A stretch of DNA of 64,000 bases. Source: Thermohalobaculum sp039805905. GTDB taxonomy: Bacteria > Pseudomonadota > Alphaproteobacteria > Rhodobacterales > Rhodobacteraceae. A program made the translations under genes and the position numbers. Every line of letters begins with the position of its first letter. Positions within the stretch are counted from its first letter, which is position 1. The stretch is from assembly GCA_039805905.1 (NCBI GenBank), contig JBDIVM010000002.1, forward strand, positions 620,001 through 684,000. The letters run 5' to 3'. Shown piece after piece: positions 9,357 through 18,374 of this stretch. Under the pieces are notes generated by a model that was not told where the DNA came from, ran no database searches, and worked only from the letters and a program-made list of their open reading frames with translations.

Positions 9357-9703
9357 GCGCTCAGCCCTCTGTTTCCGAGAGCCGCTCGTGCCGAGCGCAG
9401 GCGCCGGCGGATGAGAGCGGCAGCAACGATCCCTATGATCTGCCGACGCATCATCGCCTGCTTTGGCAAGATGATCAACGTGCAAGGCGAGCCGGATCGC
9501 AGCGGAGTGCCGCTGCTCGTCCGCCAGACCGCCACATGCGCGTATGCTTCGGGCGACAATGCCTCGCGCGCGACACAGCTGTCGTGGCCAGAGGGCAGCG
9601 GTATTCCGTCAATTGACCGGCGAGCGTGGCGATTGGTGCGTGAATCCCTTGTTCGCAGTATCTCCGGACCATAAGGTCACCGCGTTGGCGTCCGGGGGGA
9701 GCC
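9357..9703. promoter_or_regulatory. Divergent promoter region between export and YjbH genes
   Basis: About 350 bases between the leftward OPX gene and the rightward YjbH gene. Both promoters should lie here. No coding frame is convincing. I can see GGGGGGAG about eight bases before the TTG at 9704, which supports that start. TTGACC at 9611 could be a -35 element for rightward transcription, but I see no matching -10. Confidence 0.4.
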
Positions 9704-12199
9704 TTGATCAAAGATCCTCCATGCATGGTTCTGCGCTTTCTGCGACGAGGCCGCGCGGAGTGCTATGTGGTGGGAATCGCGTTGTTAGGCCTGACATTTT
9801 CCGCGAACGCCGAGCAACCCTTGCCGCCACCCCGTCCCAGCCTGAACCTCTTTGGCATGACGGGTCTCATCGACATGCCGAGCGCCGAGATGCAACCGGA
9901 TGCGCAACTCTCGGTGACGTCCGGCTTCTTCGGCGGCTATCTGCGCAACACCATTTCCGCACAAATTCTGCCCTGGATGGAAGTCGGCTTCCGCTACTCT
10001 GTGCTCGATGACTTCTTTGTCGGACCAGGGGACACGACGCTTTATGACCGCAGCCTCGATCTGAAGCTCCGGATGATTGAGGAAGGGCCTGGCTGGCCCT
10101 CATTGGCCATCGGCCTTCAGGATTTCCTCGGCACCGGGATCTATTCGGGCGAGTATCTCGCCGCGACCAAGACCTTCATTGGCGGTGACCTGAAGGTGAC
10201 CGGGGGCATCGGCTGGGGACGTTTCTCCGGCCGGAGCGGAATCGGCAACCCTCTGTGCCGGAACGGAAACAGCTTCTGCACCCGTCCCCCGTTTTCGGAC
10301 GAAGGCGGGACGGTCGAGTTCGACGAGTTCTTCTCCGGCAGGGAGATGGGTATTTTCGGCGGTGCGGAATGGCAAACGCCGATCGAGAACGTGGCGCTCA
10401 AGCTCGAATACAGCGACGACCCCTATGACGCCGAGCGCGCCTCCGGCGCCTTCGATCCCGAGCTGGGCCTGAACTTCGGGGCGGAGTACCGACCCTTCGA
10501 CGGCGTCGAGCTCGGCGCATATTATATGTATGGCGCGGAGGTCGGCGTGAGGCTGACACTCAGCGCCAACCCGTTTCGGCCGCTTGCGGACACCGATGGG
10601 GAGCGCCCCGCGGAACCATTCCAGGCGCGGCCGAGACCGGATGCAAGCGCGCTCGAGCCGGATTTCGGCAAATTGCGGGAACCGGTCACGGGATCGCCGG
10701 CGACAGTCCGCTTCGCGGCCAGCGGCATTACGGATGTCACCGTCGAGATGCGCGACGGTAATGCGCGCTGGGCGACCGCGGGCCTGCCTCCCTCGGCAGA
10801 TCATGTTTGCCCGGATGAGAAGGCCAGGGCCATCGACGCCGAATATGGCATGATCGACGCCGTGACCTTCTTGCTCGCCGACGGCAGGCCGCTCTGTACC
10901 GTCGCGCTGCGACCCAAGGGCCAGAATCTGCTCCGCGATGCGATCGCCGGGACGGCAGATTACCCGACCGATTGGTATCAGAACGAACATGCCCGACAGC
11001 AGATTGCAACCGCCCTGGCGAAGAGGCTGGAGCCTGATGCGATCGGTCTGTTCGGCATCGAGCTCAAGCCGGAGCGGGTATCGGTCTATATCGAGAACAG
11101 GCGTTTCCGCTCCACGCCCCGAGCGATCGGGCGCACGGTGCGTGCGCTCGCAGCCGCCATGCCGGCCTCGGTCGAGCTCTTCGAGATCATACCGGTAGAG
11201 AATAGCCTGCCCGTCGTGAGCATCATGCTGCGCCGCTCCCACCTGGAAGACCAGGTGCACCGGCCGGAGGCGGACTGGAGCGCGTGGGTATCGGCAAGGC
11301 TCACGGACACAAGCCCCGTCTCCTGGTCCGAAATCGGCACCCTGGAACAGTTCCCACGCGCGTATTGGTCGCTCAGCCCCTATACGCCCTTCAGCCTCTT
11401 CGATCCGGACCAACCCTTCCGCATCGATCTTCAGGCTGTCGCGCAGGGAGGTGTCGAGATCTTTCCGGGCTTCAGCGCGAATGCCACCGTCTCGAAGCGG
11501 ATTGTCGGCAACCTCGATGATATCGAACGGGAGAGCGACTCGGAGCTGCCACGCGTCCGTTCGGATATCGCCGAATATCTGAGAAAGGGCGACCCGGGAC
11601 TTCAGCGACTGACCCTCGACTACGTGACCAAGCTCGATGATGCCGTCTACGGGCGCGTCTCGACCGGGCTGCTCGAATGGATGTATGGCGGTGTCAGCGG
11701 CGAGGTTCTCTGGAAGCCGGCGACCCAGAACTGGGGCCTTGGCGCCGAGATGAACTGGGTGCAGCAGCGCGGCTTCGACCAGGATTTCAGCTTTCGCGAC
11801 TATGACGTCTTCACCGGCCACGCCAGTCTTTACTGGGACACCGGCTGGCAAGGGATCGCGGCCCAGATCGATGCCGGCCGTTATCTCGCGAAGGACTGGG
11901 GAGCGACATTCACTCTGAAGCGGCGGTTCTCGAATGGCTGGGAGCTCGGCGGCTACGCGACCTTCACCGATGTGTCCTCCAGCGATTTCGGGGAAGGAAG
12001 CTTCGACAAGGGCATCCTATTGACCATTCCGTTCGACTGGTTGCTGCCCTATGAAAGCCGCTCGGAGTATTCCGTCGTGCTCGGCTCGCTCACCAAGGAT
12101 GGCGGCCAGAGGTTGCTGGTTTCCAACCGCCTCTATCCGACTGTTCGGGACATGGATGCTGATGGCCTGAGGCGAAGCTGGCAGGATTTCTGGAAATGA
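9704..12199 (+). CDS. yjbH: YjbH-domain exopolysaccharide outer-membrane protein
   Basis: An 831-residue exported protein of the YjbH/GfcD type. A signal peptide (about residues 9-36, ending SANA) is followed by PSLNLFGMTGLIDMPSAE, the hallmark start of YjbH barrels. Repeated beta-strand-rich segments follow (EVGFRYSVLDDFF, YTPFSLFDPDQPFRIDL, LPYESRSEYSVVLGS). These proteins work with Wza-like channels and the small lipoprotein GfcB/YjbF in group 4 capsule or exopolysaccharide secretion. The TTG at 9704 has a good ribosome site; an ATG at 9725 is the alternative. It overlaps the next gene by four bases. Confidence 0.88.
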   Translation: MIKDPPCMVLRFLRRGRAECYVVGIALLGLTFSANAEQPLPPPRPSLNLFGMTGLIDMPSAEMQPDAQLSVTSGFFGGYLRNTISAQILPWMEVGFRYSVLDDFFVGPGDTTLYDRSLDLKLRMIEEGPGWPSLAIGLQDFLGTGIYSGEYLAATKTFIGGDLKVTGGIGWGRFSGRSGIGNPLCRNGNSFCTRPPFSDEGGTVEFDEFFSGREMGIFGGAEWQTPIENVALKLEYSDDPYDAERASGAFDPELGLNFGAEYRPFDGVELGAYYMYGAEVGVRLTLSANPFRPLADTDGERPAEPFQARPRPDASALEPDFGKLREPVTGSPATVRFAASGITDVTVEMRDGNARWATAGLPPSADHVCPDEKARAIDAEYGMIDAVTFLLADGRPLCTVALRPKGQNLLRDAIAGTADYPTDWYQNEHARQQIATALAKRLEPDAIGLFGIELKPERVSVYIENRRFRSTPRAIGRTVRALAAAMPASVELFEIIPVENSLPVVSIMLRRSHLEDQVHRPEADWSAWVSARLTDTSPVSWSEIGTLEQFPRAYWSLSPYTPFSLFDPDQPFRIDLQAVAQGGVEIFPGFSANATVSKRIVGNLDDIERESDSELPRVRSDIAEYLRKGDPGLQRLTLDYVTKLDDAVYGRVSTGLLEWMYGGVSGEVLWKPATQNWGLGAEMNWVQQRGFDQDFSFRDYDVFTGHASLYWDTGWQGIAAQIDAGRYLAKDWGATFTLKRRFSNGWELGGYATFTDVSSSDFGEGSFDKGILLTIPFDWLLPYESRSEYSVVLGSLTKDGGQRLLVSNRLYPTVRDMDADGLRRSWQDFWK

Positions 12200-12897
12200 G
12201 CCGGTGGGAGCAGGAAGGCATTCGCCCAGCGGTCCGCCTGGTCACAGGCTTCCTTGCCGTCCTTCTGTCCGCATGCTCAAACGAAGGCCCGACCGTGTTT
12301 CAGCGCCTCGGCGCCCTCGCGGCCTCGAAGGTCGCAGGACCCGAAGAGGTCACGGGACGCGCGCTGACGCGGGCGGATCTCGACCGGATCCAGGCTGCGA
12401 CGATTGCCGTGTCGAGCGGGGCAGGACCGCGTGCCTATCTGGTGCCGCTCGCCAGGAGCGGCGACTATCTCGACTACCGCGACGAGCAGGGCAACTCCGT
12501 TGTCATGCTGGGTGGCGCGATCTCCGAGCTCGAGACCGCTGGCCATGATCTCGATGCCGTGCGTTTCGATCCGCGCGATCCGATCGCCCATCTCACACCC
12601 TTCGGCGCGTGGCCCACGGATCTCTGGCGGGAGTATCGGTTCTCCGTCCGCCAGATCAGCACCTATGGCCTGGCGATGCATTGTGTCTTTGAACCGCAGG
12701 GGCTCGAGACCATCGAGATCGTCGAGCTGCGCTACGATCTCCTGCGTGTGCGCGAGATCTGCACCAATTCCGCACGCCGGGTGAACAACACATACTGGCT
12801 GGAACCGGGCTCCGGGTTTATCTGGAAGTCCGAACAGTGGCTGGGGCCGAACATCGGCCCGGTTACCATCGAGATCATCCGGCCATTCGCTGGCTAG
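12196..12897 (+). CDS. YjbF/GfcB-like capsule lipoprotein
   Basis: A 233-residue lipoprotein with signal VTGFLAVLLSAC and the acylated Cys near residue 27. The mature protein matches YjbF/GfcB: DLDRIQAATIAVSSGAGPRAYLVPL near the middle and YRFSVRQISTYGLAMHCVFE followed by GFIWKSEQWLGPNIGPVTIEII at the end. The family is needed for group 4 capsule or exopolysaccharide secretion and works with YjbH. ATGA overlap with the yjbH stop shows translational coupling. This is the last gene of this half of the export locus before the island boundary. Confidence 0.88.
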   Translation: MSRWEQEGIRPAVRLVTGFLAVLLSACSNEGPTVFQRLGALAASKVAGPEEVTGRALTRADLDRIQAATIAVSSGAGPRAYLVPLARSGDYLDYRDEQGNSVVMLGGAISELETAGHDLDAVRFDPRDPIAHLTPFGAWPTDLWREYRFSVRQISTYGLAMHCVFEPQGLETIEIVELRYDLLRVREICTNSARRVNNTYWLEPGSGFIWKSEQWLGPNIGPVTIEIIRPFAG

Positions 12898-12992
12898 GCC
12901 GTGTGGACGGATTGACCCAGGTAGCGTTTCGAGGAGTCCCGCGGGCTGATTTGCGTGATTGATGGATAGCCGACCGAATCGGAGCGTCGGCG

Positions 12993-13320
12993 ATGTTGAC
13001 GAAGATGACCGAAGCGGACCGGGAGATAGCCCTGGAGGTAATCCGGGCCCGCCTTCCGGCACGGGGCGCGAAGGCCCGCGATGACCGGCTGTTTCTCGAA
13101 GCGCTGCATTTCTTCACGGTCCGCGACCTCATCTGGCGCGCCCTGCCGGAGTGGTTCGGCAAGTGGAACAGCGTCTGGAAGCGCTTCGACCGGCTTGGCA
13201 AGGCGGGGGTGTTCGAGGACTTCTTCGCCCTGCTGGCGGGTTTGAGCGAGACGGCGCGGCTGGTACAGATGTTCGACTCGACGGTGGTCCGGGCCGATGT
13301 CTCGGCTGCCGGCGCAAACC
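12993..13320 (+). pseudogene. IS5-family transposase, N-terminal remnant
   Basis: The reading frame from 12993 encodes the N-terminal third of an IS5-type transposase. The DUF4096-like part is clear: DRLFLEALHFFTVRDLIWRALPEWFGKWNSVWKRFDRLGKAGVF, then MFDSTVVRADVSAAGAN where the catalytic domain should begin. Homology stops near 13320 and what follows is out of register, so the catalytic DDE core is gone. It lies directly before the microcompartment island and probably marks its left junction. Confidence 0.75.
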
Positions 13321-13488
13321 GGGGCACGCCAGGCTCGGTGATGCCGGCTACCGGCGCATGCCGGCGCCGCCGATCGCGTCCATCGGACGTTGTCGTGCAG
13401 CTTCCCCCGGCGAAGCCGGCGGGCCATGTACCCGCTTGCGCGCCGCATGCAAACGCGGCAGCGTGCGGCTCCGGGAGGTTTGCTGCCC

Positions 13489-15771
13489 ATGGACCAGAAG
13501 AGTTCCGAAGGCGCCAATCGGTGGAGGCGGTTCGACGACTGGGACAACCGGCCGCTGAGGCTCGACAATTTCGCGGCGGAGGACCCGGCGAACGGCTTCT
13601 CGGCCATGCGTGGCGCAAAGGATCCCTCGCCCTCGGTGCAGGTCTCGGGCGGTCGTGTCACCGTCATGGACGGAGTGCCGGAAGCCCGATTTGACATGAT
13701 CGACCGCTTCATCGCCCGCTACCACCTCGACCCGGAGGTGACCGCGGAGGCGATGGCCATTCCGTCGCTCGACCTGGCGCGGATGCTGGTCGACATGAAC
13801 GTGCCGCGCGAGCGGCTCGTCCGTCTCGCCCATGGCATGACGCCCGCCAAGCTTGCCGAGGTGGTGGCGCATCTAAACTCTATGGAGATCGCCTTCGCCT
13901 ATTCGAAGATGCGCGCCCGCGCCACGCCCGGGAACCAGGCGCATGTGACGAATGCCAAGGACGACCCGCTGCAGCTCGCCGCCGATGCCGCCACCGCCGT
14001 CGCCTTCGGCTTCGACGAGATCGAGACCACCATGCGCGTCGCGCGCAATTCCTGGTCGAACGCGCTGGCCTGCTGTGTCGGGTCGGCGGTGGGGCGCGCG
14101 GGCACGCTGTTCCAGTGTTCGAGCGAGGAGGCGGAGGAATTGCAGATCGGCATGGCGGGCTTCACCTCCTATGCCGAGACCGTCTCGGTCTACGGCACCG
14201 AGAAATCCTTCATCGACGGCGACGACACGCCCTGGTCGAAGGCCTTCCTCGCCGCGGCCTATGCATCGCGCGGGATCAAGATGCGCTGCACCTCGGGGGC
14301 GGCCTCGGAGCTCCTGATGGGCTTCCACGAGGCAAAGTCGCTGCTCTACCTCGAGGCGCGCTGCCTTTGCATGCAGCGGGCGATGGGGGCGCAGGGGACG
14401 CAGAACGGCGGCATCGACGGGGCGCCTCTGGCCGCAAGCATGCCGGGCGGCGTGCGCGAGCTGATGGCCGAGAACCTGATCGCCGTCTGGCTCGACCTCG
14501 AATGCGCCTCGGGCAATGACGCGCGCTCGTCCGAATCGGAGATCCGGGTCGGCGCGAAGATCCTGCCATTCCTGATTGCCGGATCGGACCTGATCTGCTC
14601 GGGCTTCGGGTCGATCCTGAAATACGACAACTCCTTCAACCCCTCCTCGTTCAACGGCGAGGAGATGGAGGACTATCTCGTGCTGCAGCGCGACTTCGAG
14701 GCCGATGGCGGCCTGACCCCGCGCGGCGAGGACGCACTGCTCGCGATCCGCAAGCGGGCGGTCGAGGCCGTCTCGGCGGTGCTGGAAGAGCTGGAGCTCG
14801 GCCGGCCGACCGGCGAGATGAAGGCGTCCGTCGCGGTCGCCTCCGGCTCGGACGAGACCCAGAGCTACCTGCCGGGCCAGGTCAGCCGCATCAGCGCCGA
14901 GATCGCGCGGCGTGGCGTCACCGTGCTTGACGTGATCCGCGCGCTGCACCGGCGCGGGTTCCGCGAGGAGGCGGAAAACCTGCTGTTCCTGGTGAAGCTC
15001 CGGCTTTCCGGCGACTACCTGCAGACCTCGGCGGTGATCCGCGGCGGGCGGGTGCTCTCGGCCATCAACGACCCGAACCGCTACGCCGGCCCCGGCTCGG
15101 GCTACCGGCTCGATGAGCGGCGCCGGGCCGAGATCGCCGCCATCCGGGGCGTGCTCGACCAGCGCGAGGTGCTGCGCTCCGAGTCCGTGCACGAGCCGGC
15201 CGAGGCCCGGATCATCCGCTACACGAGCGGTGGCAGGGCGGCCGCGGGCACGAACCCGGCGGAGGTGGTCATTGGCCTCAGCCCAGCCTTCGGCACGCGG
15301 CTCTACCGCACACTCGCAGGCCACCCGCTGAGCGCGGTGCTGCGCGAGATCCGGTGCGGCATCGAGGAGGCGGGCGGCACGGCGCGCTTCGTCCGCTTCG
15401 GCCACACGGCGGATACTTCGTTCCTCGGCCTCGGCGCGGCGCGGCTCGCCGGCTCGGGCATCGGCATCGGCCTCCAGGCCAAGGGCACGGCGGTGATCCA
15501 TCGAAAGGACCGGCTGCCGCACAACAACCTCGAGCTCTTTTCCAATGCGCCGATCACCACGCTCGAGCACTATCGCGGCCTCGGCCGCAACGCCGCACTC
15601 TATGCCAGGGGCGAACATGCCGAGCCGGTGGTGGTGCCGACACGGGGCGAGGCGCTCGGCGCTCGCTACCACGCCCGCGTCGCACTGATCTACGCGATCG
15701 AGACCGGGCTCACCCGCGACGGTGCCGAGCCGGAGGAGATCACGATCGAGTTCGCGGAGGCGCATCCATGA
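13489..15771 (+). CDS. B12-dependent diol dehydratase, fused large and medium subunits
   Basis: A 760-residue protein that joins the large (PduC-like, about 1-555) and medium (PduD-like, about 570-760) subunits of adenosylcobalamin-dependent diol/glycerol dehydratase. The large part keeps the active-site neighbourhoods: QAHVTNAKDD, FDEIETT, AETVSVYGTE, GTQNGG, LDLECASGND and SGDYLQTSAVI. The medium part shows SGIGIGLQAKGTAVIHRKD and NNLELFSNAP. It should convert 1,2-propanediol or glycerol to the aldehyde. There is no N-terminal or inter-subunit encapsulation peptide; the linker is only about 15 residues. The ATG at 13489 has GGGAGG upstream and starts the family-conserved region. ATGA overlap leads into the small subunit. 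Confidence 0.9.
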   Translation: MDQKSSEGANRWRRFDDWDNRPLRLDNFAAEDPANGFSAMRGAKDPSPSVQVSGGRVTVMDGVPEARFDMIDRFIARYHLDPEVTAEAMAIPSLDLARMLVDMNVPRERLVRLAHGMTPAKLAEVVAHLNSMEIAFAYSKMRARATPGNQAHVTNAKDDPLQLAADAATAVAFGFDEIETTMRVARNSWSNALACCVGSAVGRAGTLFQCSSEEAEELQIGMAGFTSYAETVSVYGTEKSFIDGDDTPWSKAFLAAAYASRGIKMRCTSGAASELLMGFHEAKSLLYLEARCLCMQRAMGAQGTQNGGIDGAPLAASMPGGVRELMAENLIAVWLDLECASGNDARSSESEIRVGAKILPFLIAGSDLICSGFGSILKYDNSFNPSSFNGEEMEDYLVLQRDFEADGGLTPRGEDALLAIRKRAVEAVSAVLEELELGRPTGEMKASVAVASGSDETQSYLPGQVSRISAEIARRGVTVLDVIRALHRRGFREEAENLLFLVKLRLSGDYLQTSAVIRGGRVLSAINDPNRYAGPGSGYRLDERRRAEIAAIRGVLDQREVLRSESVHEPAEARIIRYTSGGRAAAGTNPAEVVIGLSPAFGTRLYRTLAGHPLSAVLREIRCGIEEAGGTARFVRFGHTADTSFLGLGAARLAGSGIGIGLQAKGTAVIHRKDRLPHNNLELFSNAPITTLEHYRGLGRNAALYARGEHAEPVVVPTRGEALGARYHARVALIYAIETGLTRDGAEPEEITIEFAEAHP

Positions 15772-16196
15772 CCGGCAAGCGCCTCGGCATCGCCGACTAT
15801 CCGCTGGCCGAGACCCGTCCCGGCGAGGTGCGCGGCGCCCGCGGCCTCAGCCTTGATGAGATCACGCTCGATGCGGTGATCGAGGGCCACATCGGCATGG
15901 AGGACCTCCGGATCACACCTGCCGCCCTGCTGCAGCAGGCGGAGATCGCCGACTCCGCCGGGCGCCCTGCCCTCGCCGCCAACTTCCGCCGCGCGAGCGA
16001 GCTCGCCCGGGTTCCCCAGGCGGTGATCATGGAGATCTACGAACTCCTGCGCCCCGGCCGGGCGCCGGACAGACAGGCGATGCTTGCCGCCGCCGCCCGG
16101 CTGCGCGACGAGCACGGCGCGCACCGGATGGCCGAGTTCATCGAGGAGGCAGCCGAGGTCTACGAGCGCCGCGGGCTCTTCACGTTCAGATACTGA
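15768..16196 (+). CDS. Diol dehydratase small subunit (PduE-like)
   Basis: A 142-residue small subunit. It begins almost directly at the conserved ADYPLAETRP segment and contains LSLDEITLDAVIEGHIGMEDLRITPAALL, GRPALAANFRRASELARVP and the IYELLRPGR motif typical of PduE/DhaE. The amphipathic N-terminal extension that targets PduE to propanediol microcompartments is missing. The start ATG overlaps the stop of the fused large/medium subunit, so the subunits are made stoichiometrically. No reactivase small subunit follows. Confidence 0.9.
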   Translation: MTGKRLGIADYPLAETRPGEVRGARGLSLDEITLDAVIEGHIGMEDLRITPAALLQQAEIADSAGRPALAANFRRASELARVPQAVIMEIYELLRPGRAPDRQAMLAAAARLRDEHGAHRMAEFIEEAAEVYERRGLFTFRY

Positions 16197-16213
16197 CGCG
16201 ATTGCGAGGCAAG

Positions 16214-16906
16214 ATGAGCTGGAAGACTGCATACCGCTCGCTCTACTACCGCGGCGCGCCCGAGCCCGAGGACATGGCGCTGATACCCGCCGAGACTGCG
16301 CTCCTGGTCATCGACGTGCAGAACACGTATCTCGAGCGCCCGGACCCGGCCACGCTCGAAGGCGAGGCGCTGGATGCCTACCACGCCTGGACCCCCTTCC
16401 ACGAGCGCATGCACGGCCAGGTGATCCCGAACACGGCCGCATTGCTCGCCGCCTGCCGCAAGGCTGGGATCGAGTGCCTGTTCGCCCGCATCGCCACGCA
16501 CTCGCTAGACGGGCGCGAGCGGTCTCTGTCGCAGAAAATGCCCGGCTGGAACAACCTGCTGCTCCCGAAGGATGGCACGCCCTCGCAGCTTGTTGCAGAA
16601 CTGCAGCCCGTTGGCGACGAGATCTGCGTGCTCAAGACGACCGACTCGGCCCTGACCGGCACAAATCTCCGCCTGATCCTGCATAATATCGGCATCCGCA
16701 ACGTGATCTGTTGCGGCATCTTCACCGACCAGTGTGTGTCCTCGACCGTGCGCAGCCTCGCCGACGAGAGCTTCAACGTGATTGTGATCGAGGACTGCTG
16801 CGCCGCCGGTGACGAGGAACTGCACAACAAGGAGCTCGAAATCATCAACATGATCTACTGCCACGTGATGTTGTCGACGGAGCTGAAGGAGATGATGGGG
16901 ATTTAG
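16214..16906 (+). CDS. Isochorismatase-family cysteine hydrolase
   Basis: A 230-residue isochorismatase-fold hydrolase. The Asp-Lys-Cys triad is visible: LLVIDVQNTYL, VLKTTDSALTGTNL and CGIFTDQCVSSTVR. A DCCAAGDEELHNKEL region comes after the nucleophile. The family mostly hydrolyses amide or ureido bonds (N-carbamoyl amines, biuret, ureidoacrylate). In this operon it sits between the dehydratase and an amine-type importer, so it may release the amino-alcohol or a related amine from an imported amide. That is inference. GCGAGG precedes the ATG at 16214. Confidence 0.8.
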   Translation: MSWKTAYRSLYYRGAPEPEDMALIPAETALLVIDVQNTYLERPDPATLEGEALDAYHAWTPFHERMHGQVIPNTAALLAACRKAGIECLFARIATHSLDGRERSLSQKMPGWNNLLLPKDGTPSQLVAELQPVGDEICVLKTTDSALTGTNLRLILHNIGIRNVICCGIFTDQCVSSTVRSLADESFNVIVIEDCCAAGDEELHNKELEIINMIYCHVMLSTELKEMMGI

Positions 16907-17047
16907 GCGGGCGCCTCGGGGCGATTCCGGCATTGGCGCGGAAATTGGTCTTGCCGATTGCGCGCCAAGCCGCAAACTGCCAGAAAAGGCTTTCGACTCA
17001 AGCCTGACAACCCGGCGGTCGGTACAGAATTGGTCCGAATCCGCGGG

Positions 17048-17067
17048 CCGGGCACGGGCGTGCCCGG
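17048..17067 (+). terminator. GC-rich hairpin before the importer genes
   Basis: Perfect inverted repeat CCGGGCAC-GGGC-GTGCCCGG in the 234-base gap between the hydrolase and the solute-binding protein. There is no T-run after it. It may be an intra-operon attenuator or RNA processing site rather than a full terminator. Confidence 0.4.
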
Positions 17068-17140
17068 GCGCAAACAAAACCAAACGCGGGCCGGTCCCGA
17101 GGCGACGGCACCCGCGCATGAAGCGGAGGAGAACAAGGAC

Positions 17141-18292
17141 ATGATCGACAATTCGATCTCCAGACGTGGCTTCCTTAAGCAGACTGGCTCGGTCGCTGCG
17201 GCGGCCGCGGCAGCCGGCGCCTTCCCGGGCCTCGCCCATGCGGCGCGCGAGAAGGAACTCAACATCCTCTGCTGGGAGGGCTACAATTCCGCCCAGGTAC
17301 TCGACCCCTTCCGTCAGGCCGAGGGCGCCACGGTAAAGGCCGAGTCGCTGACCAATGACCCGACCATGATCAACCGCCTGCGCGGCGGCGAGACGAAGGT
17401 CTGGGACCTGATCAATGTCAACAATCCCTGGGCCCGCAAGGTGATGCTGCCGGAAGGCCTGATCACGCCGCTCGACCGGGCGGCTTTCGAGCCCTATTTC
17501 GAGACCATGCTCCCGGCCTTCAAGCCGCCCTACAAATGGGCGCTCGACGAAACAGGCGGGCAGCTCATCGGCATGGCCCAGCGCTTCGGCCCCTATTCGT
17601 TCGTCGTGAACACCGACAAGGTCTCTCGCGCAGCCGCCGAGGACCAGGGCTGGAACCTGTGGAACGACCCGGCCAATGCCGGAAAGTACGGCATTCTCGA
17701 GTCGGATGACTGGAATGTGTTCTGCCTCTGCTGCATCGCCGGCTTCGACCCGTTCAAGGTCCATACCGACGACGAGGTGGCGAAGTTCACCGAGGCGGCG
17801 AAGCGGGTGTTCAAGGGTGCCAAGGTGGTCGGCGACATCGCCACCATGAACCAGTCGCTGGTGTCGGGCGAGATTGACTTCCATCTCACCGGCGGCACCT
17901 ACTCGGCCTCGCCGGCCCGGGCCGACGGCGCCACGAACATCCGCGGCATCACGCCAAAATCCGGGCCGCTGGAAGGCGGCAAGGGGGGTATCGCCTGGAT
18001 CGAGATCACCTCGGTCGTCAACAACCCGCAGCTCTCGCCGCTGGCGGAGAGGTTTCTGCACTATGTCCAGGATCCGGCGGTCGCGCACACCGTCGCCTTC
18101 GCCGAGGGCACCTTCAACCCGGTCGCGCAGATGGGCAATCCGAAATGCTTCGAGCTCTTCACGCCCGACGAGCTCGATGCGATCCAGTGGGACTCGCTCG
18201 AGGAGGAGATGGCGGGCTGCGTCGAGTACGACATCGTGCCCGACTACGACAAGCTGCTCGACATCATGACCGCGGCGAAGAAGGAAGCGTGA
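17141..18292 (+). CDS. ABC transporter solute-binding protein (PotD-like), Tat-exported
   Basis: A 383-residue periplasmic binding protein of the spermidine/putrescine group. It starts with a twin-arginine signal (SRRGFLKQTG, cleavage near AHA). The mature part begins ELNILCWEGYN, the classic PotD/PotF beginning, and includes DPTMINRLRGGETKVWDLINVNN. The substrate is likely a small cationic amine; an amino-alcohol or its derivative fits the surrounding catabolic genes. The ATG at 17141 follows GCGGAGGAGAAC. A hairpin at 18328 separates it from the ATPase gene. Confidence 0.85.
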   Translation: MIDNSISRRGFLKQTGSVAAAAAAAGAFPGLAHAAREKELNILCWEGYNSAQVLDPFRQAEGATVKAESLTNDPTMINRLRGGETKVWDLINVNNPWARKVMLPEGLITPLDRAAFEPYFETMLPAFKPPYKWALDETGGQLIGMAQRFGPYSFVVNTDKVSRAAAEDQGWNLWNDPANAGKYGILESDDWNVFCLCCIAGFDPFKVHTDDEVAKFTEAAKRVFKGAKVVGDIATMNQSLVSGEIDFHLTGGTYSASPARADGATNIRGITPKSGPLEGGKGGIAWIEITSVVNNPQLSPLAERFLHYVQDPAVAHTVAFAEGTFNPVAQMGNPKCFELFTPDELDAIQWDSLEEEMAGCVEYDIVPDYDKLLDIMTAAKKEA

Positions 18293-18327
18293 TCCGTCGT
18301 CCCGCCGCGATCTTCGGACAACATCGG

Positions 18328-18353
18328 GCGCCCTCCCCGTTCGGGGAGGGCGC
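18328..18353 (+). terminator. Strong hairpin between binding protein and ATPase genes
   Basis: Perfect 11-base stem GCGCCCTCCCC with loop GTTC and right arm GGGGAGGGCGC, 36 bases after the solute-binding protein stop. No T-run follows. In binding-protein transporters such hairpins commonly stabilise the upstream message so that the binding protein is made in excess over the membrane parts. Confidence 0.65.
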
Positions 18354-18374
18354 AGCACTCACCCGCGGGGCAAG

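Noticed and set aside
10100..11851. 583-codon minus-strand frame opposite yjbH
   Set aside because: Shadow frame; composition reflects complement of a GC-rich gene.
13873..15765. 630-codon minus-strand frame opposite the diol dehydratase
   Set aside because: Shadow of a high-GC gene; Arg/Ala/Asp-rich with no domain, while the plus strand encodes a conserved enzyme.
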